Source: Firmicutes bacterium HGW-Firmicutes-1 (GTDB lineage: Bacteria > Bacillota > Clostridia > Lachnospirales > Vallitaleaceae). Taken from it: 64,000 nt of DNA. Location: contig PHAG01000009.1 of the NCBI GenBank assembly GCA_002841625.1, forward strand, positions 1 to 64,000, read 5' to 3'. Under the pieces are notes generated by a model. It was not told the DNA's origin, did no database searches, and saw only the letters and a list, made by a program, of their open reading frames with translations. Below, piece by piece: positions 53,293 through 62,679 of the stretch. The number at the start of each line of letters is the position of its first letter. The stretch's first letter is position 1. Position numbers and translations under genes: made by a program.

Positions 53293-54525
53293 ATGAGCTT
53301 AAACAATACACCAAGATCAAATAGAATTCACATAGCTTTTTTTGGAAGAAGGAATGCAGGAAAATCAAGTATTATCAATGCTGTGACGGGACAAGATTTG
53401 GCTCTTGTTTCTGAAGTGCTTGGAACAACAACGGATCCAGTATATAAATCTATGGAACTTTTGCCTCTTGGTCCGGTCGTTATGATTGATACAGCGGGAC
53501 TAGATGATGAAGGACAGCTGGGAGAACTAAGAGTAGCCAAAACGAGAGAGGTTATGAAGAAAACGGATATAGCCATTATTGTAATAGATAGTACAAGAAC
53601 GGAAATGGATTTAGAACTTGAATGGATACAGGAGCTGAAGGAAAAGAAAATTCCGATTGTAGGAGCTTTAAATAAAATAGATTTGCTTGAAGATGTAAAT
53701 AAAGTTGCAGATACGTTAGCAGATGAATTGAAAATACCCCTTATTCAAGTTTCAGCAATAACGAAAAAGGGTATTCATAAATTAAAAGAAAAAATGGCGT
53801 TACTAGTACCAGAAGAGCAAGATAAGTTTTGCATTGTTGGTGACTTAATAAGACCAGGTGATTTGGTGATCCTAGTTACTCCGATTGATAAGGCTGCTCC
53901 TAAAGGTAGACTTATTCTTCCTCAACAGCAGACGATAAGAGATATTTTAGAAAGTGATGCAATTGCTATTGTGACCAAGGAGCATGAGCTTCGAGATACC
54001 TTTGATAAACTAAATCAAAAGCCCAAATTGGTAATCACTGATTCACAAGCTTTCTTAAAGGTTGCTGCTGATACACCACCAGACGTAATGATGACATCCT
54101 TTTCAATCCTTTTTGCTAGATATAAGGGTGATCTTGAACAAATGGTCGCAGGTGTTAAGGCAATAGAGAAATTACAGGATGGCGACAAAATATTAATATG
54201 TGAAGCGTGTACCCATCACAAGCAATCAGATGACATTGGGACTGTAAAGATTCCTAGATGGATTAGGCAAAAGACGGGTAAGAATATTCAATTCGATCAT
54301 TTATCTGGAAATGATTTTGATGAAAACCTTGAAGGGTATCAGCTGATTATTCATTGTGGTGGTTGTATGCTCAATGCACAAGCAATGAAAGGTAGAATGA
54401 GTGAGGCTAAAAAATTGAATGTGAATATAACCAATTATGGTGTTGTTATAGCATATGTTCACGGCATATTAGATAGGGCATTAGAGCCATTTCCGATGGC
54501 GAAGCTAACTTATAATCGTTCATAG
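53293..54525 (+). CDS. hydF: [FeFe]-hydrogenase maturation GTPase HydF
   Basis: HydF is the scaffold that assembles the 2Fe subcluster and hands it to apo-hydrogenase. The 410-aa product has a GTPase domain (IAFFGRRNAGKSSIINAV at about 12, then DTAGLDDEG, and NKID), a dimerisation domain and a C-terminal cluster domain with CEACTHHKQ and the HCGGCMLN motif supplying cluster ligands. AAGGAG precedes ATG 53293. It lies between aspA and the small TM1266-family gene. Confidence 0.96.
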   Translation: MSLNNTPRSNRIHIAFFGRRNAGKSSIINAVTGQDLALVSEVLGTTTDPVYKSMELLPLGPVVMIDTAGLDDEGQLGELRVAKTREVMKKTDIAIIVIDSTRTEMDLELEWIQELKEKKIPIVGALNKIDLLEDVNKVADTLADELKIPLIQVSAITKKGIHKLKEKMALLVPEEQDKFCIVGDLIRPGDLVILVTPIDKAAPKGRLILPQQQTIRDILESDAIAIVTKEHELRDTFDKLNQKPKLVITDSQAFLKVAADTPPDVMMTSFSILFARYKGDLEQMVAGVKAIEKLQDGDKILICEACTHHKQSDDIGTVKIPRWIRQKTGKNIQFDHLSGNDFDENLEGYQLIIHCGGCMLNAQAMKGRMSEAKKLNVNITNYGVVIAYVHGILDRALEPFPMAKLTYNRS

Positions 54526-54535
54526 GGAGGAACTA

Positions 54536-54787
54536 ATGGAAACAAGAATTGGTGTTATAGGTATTGTAGTTGAAAAGCTTGAAGAAACCGCACAGATTAA
54601 TGAAGTTTTACATCAGTATGCAGATATTATTGTAGGAAGAATGGGTATGCCCTACAAGCAAAAAGGAATTAGCGTTATATCGTTAATTATAGATGGAAGT
54701 ACAGATGAAATAGGTAGTTTAACGGGTAAGCTTGGTAATATTGAAGGTGTTAATGTGAAAAGTGCTTTATCAAAAAAAACATATTAA
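54536..54787 (+). CDS. TM1266 family putative hydrogenase-system regulator
   Basis: The 83-aa product is a small ferredoxin-like or ACT-type fold: RIGVIGIVVEKLEETAQINE, IIVGRMGMPYKQKGISVISL and GKLGNIEGVNVKS. The family is found with iron-only hydrogenase genes and is proposed to be regulatory, without proof of mechanism. ATG follows GGAGG by 5-6 nt. It lies 10 bp after hydF. Confidence 0.88.
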   Translation: METRIGVIGIVVEKLEETAQINEVLHQYADIIVGRMGMPYKQKGISVISLIIDGSTDEIGSLTGKLGNIEGVNVKSALSKKTY

Positions 54788-54825
54788 ACAATAATGAAGT
54801 TTTGAGATCCTTAGGAGGAATACAT

Positions 54826-56202
54826 ATGGAAAATTTTATCGATAATAAAAAGATATTTGGTTTGCTCGATGAAGCAAAGAATGTTCATTCAGAGGAGATA
54901 AACAATATTATTGCAAAAGCTGAAAAGTGTGAAGGCTTATCAGCCCTTGAAACGGCAGTGCTATTGAATGTTGAAGATGATGAAACTTTGGCTAAGATGT
55001 ATAAAGCTGCAGGAACGATTAAGGAAAAAATATATGGCAATAGAATCGTTATGTTTGCCCCTTTATATGTTTCAAATTATTGCATCAATGGTTGTACCTA
55101 TTGTGGGTATAAATGTAGCAATCAATTTAGTAGACGAAAGCTTACAGATGAGGAAATAAGTAATGAGGTTAAAAAAATACAAGACATGGGACATAAGAGA
55201 ATCGTTTTAGAAGCAGGGGAAGATGATGAAAATTGTTCTATTGATTATATATTAAATTCCATGAAGGTCATTTATGAAACAAAGACAGATAAGGGTAGTA
55301 TTAGAAGAATAAATGTTAATATTGCAGGAACATCAGTTGAAAATTATGAAAAACTGAAAGAAGCAGGGATTGGAACCTATACCTTATTTCAAGAAACCTA
55401 TCACTTGGAAACCTATAATAAATTTCATTTGTATGGACCTAAATCAGATTTTACATACCACCTAACTACTATGGATCGTGCAATGAAAGGTGGAATTGAT
55501 GATGTAGGTATTGGTGCGCTTTTTGGTTTGTATGATTATAAATTCGAAGTTATGGGAATGATGATGCATAAAGAACATCTTGAAGAGGTTTTCGGGGTTG
55601 GTCCTCATACAATGTCAGTACCAAGACTTAGAAAAGCGGATGACGTTGATCAACATGATTTTCCATATCTTGTTTCGGATAGAGATTTTAAAAAGATTGT
55701 TGCAATTATTAGATTAGCAGTTCCGTATACAGGCATTATTCTATCTACAAGAGAAGAACCTGCTTTTAGAGAAGAAGTTATTGAGGTTGGTGTATCACAA
55801 ATAAGTGCTGGATCTAAAACAGATGTTGGTGGTTATAATGATGAGGATATTATGGGCGAACAATTTGAATTGGCAGATCATCGACCATCTTCAGAGATTA
55901 TTAAAAGCTTATGTGAACAAGGATATTTACCAAGCTTTTGTACTGCCTGTTATAGATCTGGAAGAACTGGAGATCGATTTATGCAGGTTGCAAAAACTGG
56001 TCAAATTCACAACCTTTGCTTACCAAATGCACTTATGACCTTTAAAGAATACTTAGAAGACTATTCAAATGAAGAAATGAAGAAGCTTGGGGAAGAAGTA
56101 ATTGCTAAGCATATTGATGATATCGAAAGCGAAAAGGTAAAAACCTTAACGAAGGAACGACTTAAGAACATTGAAGAAGGCAAGAGAGATTTGTTTTTAT
56201 AG
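54826..56202 (+). CDS. hydG: [FeFe]-hydrogenase maturation radical SAM protein HydG
   Basis: HydG cleaves tyrosine to make the CO and CN ligands of the H-cluster as an Fe(CO)2CN synthon. The 458-aa product has the radical SAM motif CINGCTYCGYKCSN (about residue 86) and the C-terminal cluster motif CTACYRSGRTGDRFM near 380, which binds the dangler-iron cluster. I start at ATG 54826 after AGGAGGAA; the frame is open to 54802. HydE is not in the window. A terminator follows at 56211. Confidence 0.96.
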   Translation: MENFIDNKKIFGLLDEAKNVHSEEINNIIAKAEKCEGLSALETAVLLNVEDDETLAKMYKAAGTIKEKIYGNRIVMFAPLYVSNYCINGCTYCGYKCSNQFSRRKLTDEEISNEVKKIQDMGHKRIVLEAGEDDENCSIDYILNSMKVIYETKTDKGSIRRINVNIAGTSVENYEKLKEAGIGTYTLFQETYHLETYNKFHLYGPKSDFTYHLTTMDRAMKGGIDDVGIGALFGLYDYKFEVMGMMMHKEHLEEVFGVGPHTMSVPRLRKADDVDQHDFPYLVSDRDFKKIVAIIRLAVPYTGIILSTREEPAFREEVIEVGVSQISAGSKTDVGGYNDEDIMGEQFELADHRPSSEIIKSLCEQGYLPSFCTACYRSGRTGDRFMQVAKTGQIHNLCLPNALMTFKEYLEDYSNEEMKKLGEEVIAKHIDDIESEKVKTLTKERLKNIEEGKRDLFL

Positions 56203-56210
56203 AATATTAG

Positions 56211-56243
56211 GTCTAGCACATGATGAATGGCTAGACTTTTTTT
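56211..56243 (+). terminator. Intrinsic terminator after hydG
   Basis: GTCTAGC (56211-56217) pairs with GCTAGAC (56230-56236) and is followed by seven T residues. Confidence 0.9.
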
Positions 56244-56327
56244 ATTTTATCATGTAAAATGATTTCAAGGATATAAGAGGTAATTACTGTAAAAGTATCC
56301 TGTGATTGAACATAAGAATTTAACCGA

Positions 56328-56391
56328 GTGCAAGCTAAGATTGTATTCGGTTACGAAACCGTAGCGAATGCGGAGATTTTGTAACATTGAC
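56328..56391 (+). repeat. 64-bp dispersed repeat, copy 1
   Basis: GTGCAAGC followed by ATTCGGTTACGAAACC, GTAGCGAATGCGGAG and TTTTGTAACATTGAC recurs at 57407-57470 with few changes. AACCGAGTGCAA can pair with TTGTATTCGGTT in this copy. The two copies flank the CvfB-like gene. Confidence 0.85.
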
Positions 56392-56462
56392 AACTTATTG
56401 AGAAATTTGAAGAGTAAAATAACAAATTTTGAATGAAGATAAAAGAAGAACAAGGAGAAATT

Positions 56463-57299
56463 ATGATTGAATTAGGAAAAGTACAAAAGTTAGAAGTTAT
56501 GAAGTTAGCTACAGTGGGTGCTTATTTAAATACAAAAAACAATACAGTACAAGACAATATATTATTACCTAAAAAGCAAGTTCCAGTGGATGTTGCAATT
56601 GGTGATGAAATTGAGGTTTTTGTTTATAGAGATTCAAGTGATAGAATTATTTCAACGATTAATAGGCCTAAAATATTAATGGGAGAAATTAAAAAACTTA
56701 AAGTAGTTGAAGTATCAGATATTGGTGCATTTTTAAATTGGGGTCTTGAAAAAGACTTATTTATACCATTTAAAGAACAAACACAAAAGCTCCAAAAAGG
56801 GTATGAATGTCTAGTTGGCCTATATATAGACAAAAGTGATAGAATATGTGCAACCATGAATGTTTACGATATGCTAAGTACCGAATCTCCATACAAGGTA
56901 GATGATAGAGTTAGAGGTATCATTTTTAGTATCAACAAGGACATGGGCGCATTTGTTGCAATAGATAAAAAATATCAAGGATTAATCCCATTAAATGAAT
57001 TATACAGCGATCATAAATATGGTGATGAAATAGAAGCTAGAGTAACAAAGGTAAGGGAAGATGGAAAGATAGATTTAAGTCTAAGAGAAAAATCATATAT
57101 GCAAATGGATAAAGATGCGGATATGATTTATGAAAGGTTGGTTAAGAGCGGAGGGTTTTTGCCTTTCGACGATAAAACACCACCTAGTAAAATTAAGTCA
57201 GAATTTAACATGAGCAAAAATGCCTTCAAAACTGCACTTGGACGACTACTTAAAGCAAGGAAGATTTGTTTTGTTAAAAATGGTATCCAAAAATTATGA
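56463..57299 (+). CDS. CvfB-like S1 RNA-binding protein
   Basis: The 278-aa product has tandem S1-like OB domains (about 1-65, 68-140, 145-215) and a C-terminal winged-helix segment (FMNMSKNAFKTALGRLLKAR-like region near 255), the arrangement of CvfB/YitL proteins. CvfB binds RNA and affects virulence-factor expression in Staphylococcus; other roles are unclear. I start at ATG 56463 after AAGGAGA; the frame is open to 56433. It is flanked by two copies of a 64-bp repeat. Confidence 0.85.
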   Translation: MIELGKVQKLEVMKLATVGAYLNTKNNTVQDNILLPKKQVPVDVAIGDEIEVFVYRDSSDRIISTINRPKILMGEIKKLKVVEVSDIGAFLNWGLEKDLFIPFKEQTQKLQKGYECLVGLYIDKSDRICATMNVYDMLSTESPYKVDDRVRGIIFSINKDMGAFVAIDKKYQGLIPLNELYSDHKYGDEIEARVTKVREDGKIDLSLREKSYMQMDKDADMIYERLVKSGGFLPFDDKTPPSKIKSEFNMSKNAFKTALGRLLKARKICFVKNGIQKL

Positions 57300-57337
57300 T
57301 GTAGAGTTGAGGATTCTACATTTAATTTTATCCGAAT

Positions 57338-57470
57338 GGAATAGTTCACCCACTTCTCAAATAGGGGAACTATTCCAACATCGGTGGGGGTTCAAGCCCC
57401 ACCAATGTGCAAGCAAAGCTTGCATTCGGTTACGAAACCGTAGCGAATGCGGAGGTTTTGTAACATTGAC
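57338..57470 (+). ncRNA. Candidate structured RNA or repeat element, copy 2
   Basis: Consecutive stems cover this stretch: GGAATAGTTC with GAACTATTCC (57338-57347 with 57367-57376), ACATCGGTGGGG with CCCCACCAATGT (57378-57408), GCAAGC with GCTTGC (57409-57423), and GCATTCGG with a partner near CGAATGC (57422-57450). The second stem has a GTTCAAG loop like a tRNA T-arm. The last 64 bp (57407-57470) match the repeat at 56328. It could be a structured RNA, a mobile repeat or the leader of the next gene. Confidence 0.45.
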
Positions 57471-57515
57471 TTAACTAACAAACAATTATTACTTTGTAGA
57501 AGGGAGAAATGAAGT

Positions 57516-58385
57516 ATGAAAAAGACTAAAATGATTGGTCTATTTATTGTTTTAGTAATGATGGTAGCATTGTTTTCGGGCATAACTTTTGCAGCAGGGG
57601 AAGAACCGGTAAAGGTAACCATTGATGGGAAGCAAATTCAATTTGCGGTACCACCAACCATAATCAATGGTAAAACCTTAGTTCCTTTTCGAACTATTTT
57701 TGAAGCACTTGGTGCTGAAGTTGATTGGGATAATGAGGAAAAGATTGCATATGGGGCAAAGGACGATACTCTCATAGCGCTACAAATTGGTAATAAAACA
57801 GCATATGTTCTGAAAACCAATGGAGACGCGTATGAACTTACCTTAGAGGCTGCGCCAGCAAATATTAAAAATCATACTATGGTTCCGGCCAGAGTTGTAG
57901 CAGAAACCTTAGGTGGAACTGTGAATTGGAATAATTTCACACGAACAGTAGAAATCTATACACCGGCTGGTTTAGCAGAAAAGATAAAACAAATTGGAGA
58001 TCCAGAGGTAGTGAGTCAACTCTTAGGAAAATGGAGTTGTATAGAGAGTTATAGTGATCGTGTAGATTCTTTTGGTTTTTATGTCAGAGGTAGTCACAGC
58101 GCTACATTATTGACTTTAAACATGGACGGTACGTACTTGAATAACGTCGTTTGTTCAGGAGCAATTATTACTGGTCAGATTATTACTTCTGGTAATTTTA
58201 GTGTTCAAGGAGATAAAATCAAATTTTTTAATAAGAAGGTAACCTGGATTCCCGATCCAAGTCATAAGGGGCAAAAGGCAGGTTATAAAGATCAAGCAGA
58301 AGAAGATACAGAAGAAGCTTTTCATTTTAATGCGGATGGAAGATTGATATTAGATTTTTCGGGCTATGATCGTGTAAATAATTAA
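57516..58385 (+). CDS. Secreted stalk-domain protein
   Basis: The 289-aa product has a signal peptide (ending near GITFAAGE) and a copper-amine-oxidase-like N-terminal domain (about 30-150: VTIDGKQIQFAVPPTIINGK, LVPFRTIFEALGAEVDWD, then MVPARVVAETLGGTVNW). A beta-rich C-terminal region (165-289) follows and is not recognised. The stalk domain is a common cell-wall module in Clostridia. GAAGGGAGAAATGAAGT precedes ATG 57516. The long structured repeat lies immediately upstream. Confidence 0.8.
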   Translation: MKKTKMIGLFIVLVMMVALFSGITFAAGEEPVKVTIDGKQIQFAVPPTIINGKTLVPFRTIFEALGAEVDWDNEEKIAYGAKDDTLIALQIGNKTAYVLKTNGDAYELTLEAAPANIKNHTMVPARVVAETLGGTVNWNNFTRTVEIYTPAGLAEKIKQIGDPEVVSQLLGKWSCIESYSDRVDSFGFYVRGSHSATLLTLNMDGTYLNNVVCSGAIITGQIITSGNFSVQGDKIKFFNKKVTWIPDPSHKGQKAGYKDQAEEDTEEAFHFNADGRLILDFSGYDRVNN

Positions 58386-58416
58386 AATGAAAAAAACTTA
58401 AAACATTTATCATATT

Positions 58417-58445
58417 GCGGCTCAATAAGAGCCGATTTCTTTTGC
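58417..58445 (+). terminator. Hairpin before the ABC exporter genes
   Basis: CGGCTC pairs with GAGCCG around AATAA and is followed by ATTTCTTTT. It lies 37 nt before the ABC gene start, so a promoter between them is unlikely and read-through is probably needed. Confidence 0.65.
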
Positions 58446-58481
58446 ATACGTTATTTGAAAAGCAAGCGCGGGAGGATAGAA

Positions 58482-60251
58482 ATGAAGACTAGTAAAAAAA
58501 ACAGGAAGCCTTGGCTATTAACGAAGTATTTTCTTAAATTCAAATGGCATTATTTCATAGGCTTTTTGGCAGTTGTTATTGTTGATTATATTCAACTACA
58601 AATTCCGTTGCTAACAGGTCAGATTTCTGACGGTCTTCAAGGTGGTAATTATAATAGCTCTATCCTTTTTGGAAAAATCGTATGGATTGTATTGATTGGT
58701 TTATCCATAGCAATTTTTCGATATATATGGAGATATTATCTTTTTGGAACTAGCAGGAAAATTGAAGGTGAGCTTAGAAATGATTTTTTCAATCACTTAG
58801 AAAAGCTTTCCTTGAAGTTTTATAATGAAAATAAGATAGGCGATCTAATGGCATATGCCACGAATGATATTGGCGCGATTAGAATGATGGTTGGTCCAGG
58901 GGTGTTAATGGGTTTGGATGTTGTACTATTAACTTCATTAGTGCTATATCAGATGATTACTAAAATAAGCATTGAATTGACCTTCGCAGCGATAATACCG
59001 CTACCCATTATTGCCATTGGAAGTCTTGTTTTTGGTAAACATATGAGAGCAAGGTTTAAAGAAAAGCAAGAAGCCTTTGCATTTATGTCGGATATTGTTC
59101 AAGAAAGTATTTCGGGTATACGTGTGATAAAAGCGTTTGTACAAGAAGGTAAAGAGATGATTGCCTTTAATCGAATTAACAAAAATAATTACGACAAAAA
59201 TATCAGGGTTGTAAAGCTACATGCCATCATGTTTCCTTTAGCGATGATGATCTCTGGATTAAGCATTGCAGTGGTTTTAGGATATGGGGGTTACCTAGCT
59301 ATTTTAGGTAAGATTTCGTTAGGTGAATTGGTTGCTTTTATTCAATATCTATTAATTCTTGTTTGGCCAATGATTGCTTTTGGTTGGTGTTTAAATATTA
59401 TGTCTCAAGGCTCGGCTTCATTGAGTAGACTTGAAGAGCTTTTAGCTATCGCACCTGAAGTATTTGATGATAAAACAGTAAAAAGCATCGAAAAAATAAA
59501 AGGCAAAATTGAGTTTAGAAATTTAACCTTTCAATATCCAGGAGCCAAAACAGAAGAACTTAAAAATATTTCATTAACAGTGAATGAAGGAGAAACCTTA
59601 GGTATTATTGGTAGAACAGGCAGTGGAAAAACCACGATGATCAATTTGCTCCTAAGGCTGCATAATCCGCCGAGAGATTCGATTTTTATAGATGGAATTG
59701 ATGTTATGGAAATTCCTTTGAAAGTATTAAGGGGTGCATTTGGGTATGTGCCACAAGATAATTTTTTGTTTTCAGATACGATTGGAAGGAATGTTGCATT
59801 TAGCTCTGAGCAGCTAAGTCAGCTTGAAATTGAAGAGGCTGCCAAGCATGCAAATGTTCATAAGGATATTATAGAATTTGTTAATGGATATGAGACGATT
59901 GTAGGTGAAAGAGGAGTAACCCTTTCTGGAGGGCAGAAGCAGAGACTTTCAATTGCAAGGGCTCTTATCAAAAAACCACCAATACTCATTTTAGATGACG
60001 CGGTATCAGCTGTTGATACAAATACCGAGGAAGAGATTATGAGTCACCTTAAATTGGATAGAGAAAATAAGACTACAATTATAATTGCACATAGAATCTC
60101 GACATTACAAAATGCAAACCATATTATAGTTGTTGACGAAGGTAGAATTATTGAACAAGGTACACATGAGGAGCTTGTTGAATTGAATGGTCTATATTAT
60201 GATATGGTCCAGAAGCAACGTCTAGAAAAGGAATTATTAGATCAAGAGTAG
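58482..60251 (+). CDS. Heterodimeric ABC exporter subunit, degenerate ATPase site
   Basis: The 589-aa half-transporter has a six-helix membrane domain and an ATPase with Walker A GRTGSGKTT, Q-loop FGYVPQDN, signature LSGGQKQRLSIARAL and Walker B ILILDDAVSAVD. The catalytic Glu after Walker B is replaced by Asp, the hallmark of the degenerate site in heterodimeric exporters of the BmrC/YheI type. I start at ATG 58482 after GGGAGGA. It is followed 10 bp later by its partner. The substrates are probably drugs or lipids. Confidence 0.92.
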   Translation: MKTSKKNRKPWLLTKYFLKFKWHYFIGFLAVVIVDYIQLQIPLLTGQISDGLQGGNYNSSILFGKIVWIVLIGLSIAIFRYIWRYYLFGTSRKIEGELRNDFFNHLEKLSLKFYNENKIGDLMAYATNDIGAIRMMVGPGVLMGLDVVLLTSLVLYQMITKISIELTFAAIIPLPIIAIGSLVFGKHMRARFKEKQEAFAFMSDIVQESISGIRVIKAFVQEGKEMIAFNRINKNNYDKNIRVVKLHAIMFPLAMMISGLSIAVVLGYGGYLAILGKISLGELVAFIQYLLILVWPMIAFGWCLNIMSQGSASLSRLEELLAIAPEVFDDKTVKSIEKIKGKIEFRNLTFQYPGAKTEELKNISLTVNEGETLGIIGRTGSGKTTMINLLLRLHNPPRDSIFIDGIDVMEIPLKVLRGAFGYVPQDNFLFSDTIGRNVAFSSEQLSQLEIEEAAKHANVHKDIIEFVNGYETIVGERGVTLSGGQKQRLSIARALIKKPPILILDDAVSAVDTNTEEEIMSHLKLDRENKTTIIIAHRISTLQNANHIIVVDEGRIIEQGTHEELVELNGLYYDMVQKQRLEKELLDQE

Positions 60252-60261
60252 AGGTGGTATT

Positions 60262-62322
60262 GTGGAAAATAAAAACAAATTTGACGATAAAGGCTATGAT
60301 AAAAAAATCATATTAAGACTATTAGCATATGCTAAGCCTTATGTTGGATGGATTATGCTCTCTCTTGTATTGGTTCTAGCAGTTGTTGGAATTGAGCTTC
60401 TGCGACCAGTATTAATTGGCACAGCGGTAGATGAAATGATTGCTGATTATAAAAAACCCTACGCAATAGTTGAAGTAACCACGAATGATGCAATTGCCAT
60501 TGGGGACATGATGGTTGTTTTGGATAACAAGATCTATGAAAGCAAGCCTAAGGGTCGAATCGTTTACAACGAAGACTATACACCATCATACTTTTTTGTA
60601 TCCTATTTGACGAAGGATCAGCTTCTTGCCCTTGATGAAAGCAAAGTGATTGCTAAGGAACATAAATATTACATTACGATAGATGGTGTTGAAAAAGAGG
60701 TCCTTCCATTATCTGATGTAGAACTTAAAGGGCTTAGACAAAGTGACATTGATAAACTTGTAAAGATTACCATTTTATTCATCGGTGCGTTAATATTGGG
60801 TATGATACTGAACTACTATCAAACATTATTGTTGCATTATACGGGTCAGAAAATTATTTATAATATAAGAGATGAATTGTTTACTCATGTTCAAAAGTTA
60901 TCTGTTCAATTTTTTAACAATAATTCTGTGGGTAAATTAGTAACAAGGATAACAAATGATACGGAAACCTTGAATGAAATGTATACGAGTGTAATTGTGA
61001 ATTCCGCTAATAATATATTGATGATTATTGGCATATCAATATTTATGTTTGTTCTTGATTGGAAATTAACGCTTATTATATTATTGGTAATACCACTCAT
61101 TGTGATCGCGACTGTTTTATTCAGACATTATTCTATAAAAGCATATCGGGATGTACGAACAAAGGTTGCTGCACTTAACACCTTTCTTTCAGAACATTTA
61201 TCTGGGATGAAGATCGTTCAGATTTTCACACAAGAAGATAGAAAAATGAAAGAATTCAAACACTCTAGTGAAGAACTATTAGATGCCCATATGAAGCAAT
61301 TAATCTTGTTTAGCATATATAGACCGTACATGTATTTTATGTATGTCTTGGGGTTAGTCATTGTTCTTGGCTATGGGGGGATGAAGGTAATTAAGGGAGA
61401 AATGTCAATTGGAACGCTCATAATCTTCATTCAATATATTTCAATCTTTTTTGAACCTATCCAACAGCTTGCGGAGCAATTTGATATTTTGCAATCGGCT
61501 ATGGCCTCGGCAGAAAAAATATTTTCTCTACTTGATGAAGAGGCGGATGTGAGGGATGAGGATGATTTAATTGAGCTTGAGGAAGTACGTGGTGAAATAG
61601 AATTTAAGAATGTATGGTTTGCTTATGATAATGAAGATTGGGTATTAAAGGATGTATCCTTTACTGTAAAATCGGGAGAAACAGTTGCATTTGTTGGTGC
61701 CACTGGAGCGGGAAAGACATCTATATTGAATCTCATTAGTAGATATTATGATATTCAAAAGGGTGATATCTTATTGGATGGATTATCAATTCGAAAAATA
61801 AAGGTTCGCAATCTAAGAGCGCACATTGGTCAAATGCTACAAGATGTTTTCTTATTCACAGGTAGTATCAAGAGCAATATTCGCTTAAAGGATGAAAGTA
61901 TCTCAGACGAACAAATTGTAGAAGCTTCAACTTATGTTAACGCAAGTCAATTTATTGATAAGTTGCCAAGGAAATACGACGAAAAAGTATATGAAAGAGG
62001 AGCGACCTTCTCAGCAGGGCAACGTCAACTATTATCCTTTGCAAGAACCTTGGCTTACAATCCTTCAGTACTGATTTTAGATGAAGCCACATCAAATATT
62101 GATACCGAAACAGAAGGGCTTATTCAAGATGCTTTGATAAAGTTAATGGAAGGCAGAACCACCTTGGTAGTTGCACATAGATTGTCAACAATACAACATG
62201 CTGATAAAATAATTGTGCTTCATAAGGGTAAGATTAAAGAGGTTGGTAATCATCAAGAATTATTGGCTAAGAAAGGAATTTACTATAGTTTGTATCAGTT
62301 GCAATATCAAGAGATTAGTTAG
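60262..62322 (+). CDS. Heterodimeric ABC exporter subunit, canonical ATPase
   Basis: The 686-aa partner subunit has an extra extracellular region of about 100 residues between the first two helices (about 55-170), as in the BmrD/YheH type. The ATPase has Walker A GATGAGKTS, signature FSAGQRQLLSFARTL and Walker B VLILDEATSNID with the catalytic Glu present. Together with the preceding subunit it forms one canonical and one degenerate ATP site. The start is GTG 60262 after AGAGGTGG. Confidence 0.92.
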   Translation: MENKNKFDDKGYDKKIILRLLAYAKPYVGWIMLSLVLVLAVVGIELLRPVLIGTAVDEMIADYKKPYAIVEVTTNDAIAIGDMMVVLDNKIYESKPKGRIVYNEDYTPSYFFVSYLTKDQLLALDESKVIAKEHKYYITIDGVEKEVLPLSDVELKGLRQSDIDKLVKITILFIGALILGMILNYYQTLLLHYTGQKIIYNIRDELFTHVQKLSVQFFNNNSVGKLVTRITNDTETLNEMYTSVIVNSANNILMIIGISIFMFVLDWKLTLIILLVIPLIVIATVLFRHYSIKAYRDVRTKVAALNTFLSEHLSGMKIVQIFTQEDRKMKEFKHSSEELLDAHMKQLILFSIYRPYMYFMYVLGLVIVLGYGGMKVIKGEMSIGTLIIFIQYISIFFEPIQQLAEQFDILQSAMASAEKIFSLLDEEADVRDEDDLIELEEVRGEIEFKNVWFAYDNEDWVLKDVSFTVKSGETVAFVGATGAGKTSILNLISRYYDIQKGDILLDGLSIRKIKVRNLRAHIGQMLQDVFLFTGSIKSNIRLKDESISDEQIVEASTYVNASQFIDKLPRKYDEKVYERGATFSAGQRQLLSFARTLAYNPSVLILDEATSNIDTETEGLIQDALIKLMEGRTTLVVAHRLSTIQHADKIIVLHKGKIKEVGNHQELLAKKGIYYSLYQLQYQEIS

Positions 62323-62377
62323 AGAAAATATTGGGGAAAAATTATGATGATATGCTAATTTATTGTGAAACGCTACG

Positions 62378-62429
62378 TTGTCGACAAAGGAACATTTGTA
62401 TTTTATTAATATAAATCAGACTGTCGACA
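62378..62429. promoter_or_regulatory. Pair of TGTCGACA palindromes
   Basis: TTGTCGACAA (62378-62387) and TGTCGACA (62422-62429) lie about 44 bp apart upstream of the oxidoreductase gene. Repeated palindromes suggest a dimeric regulator site. The rpmE leader contains the related TATGTCGACATA. Confidence 0.35.
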
Positions 62430-62462
62430 AAAGCATTTTTTCTGATAGGTGTACTCATCATT

Positions 62463-62529
62463 GGCAGTAAGTGTTCATTTTCTGGCCTTACCCTTCGGCC
62501 GGTCAGGCGAAAAATGAACACTTACTGCC
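62463..62529. repeat. 67-nt near-perfect palindrome
   Basis: A 19-bp perfect inverted repeat (62463-62481 with 62511-62529) encloses an inner CTGGCC/GGTCAG stem (62482-62487 with 62501-62506). It is followed by CTTTTG, so it could act as a terminator, but it is longer and GC-richer than its neighbours. The 62323-62679 gap holds this palindrome and the TGTCGACA sites; I see no gene. Confidence 0.85.
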
Positions 62530-62679
62530 TTTTGTATTAATCTAGAAGAAAAAATGCTTTTATCTCTGTTTCGTTTTGTTTACGCAATTGAAGCATCAAA
62601 TAGCTAACAAGGATTTTAACAACCCATGGATTCACTTGAATTGGGCATACTATTCTTATTATTCTAGAGGAGGCTTTAT

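Noticed and set aside
57378-57408. tRNA fragment with T-arm
   Set aside because: Only a T-arm-like hairpin is present; there is no acceptor, D or anticodon arm in the correct order.
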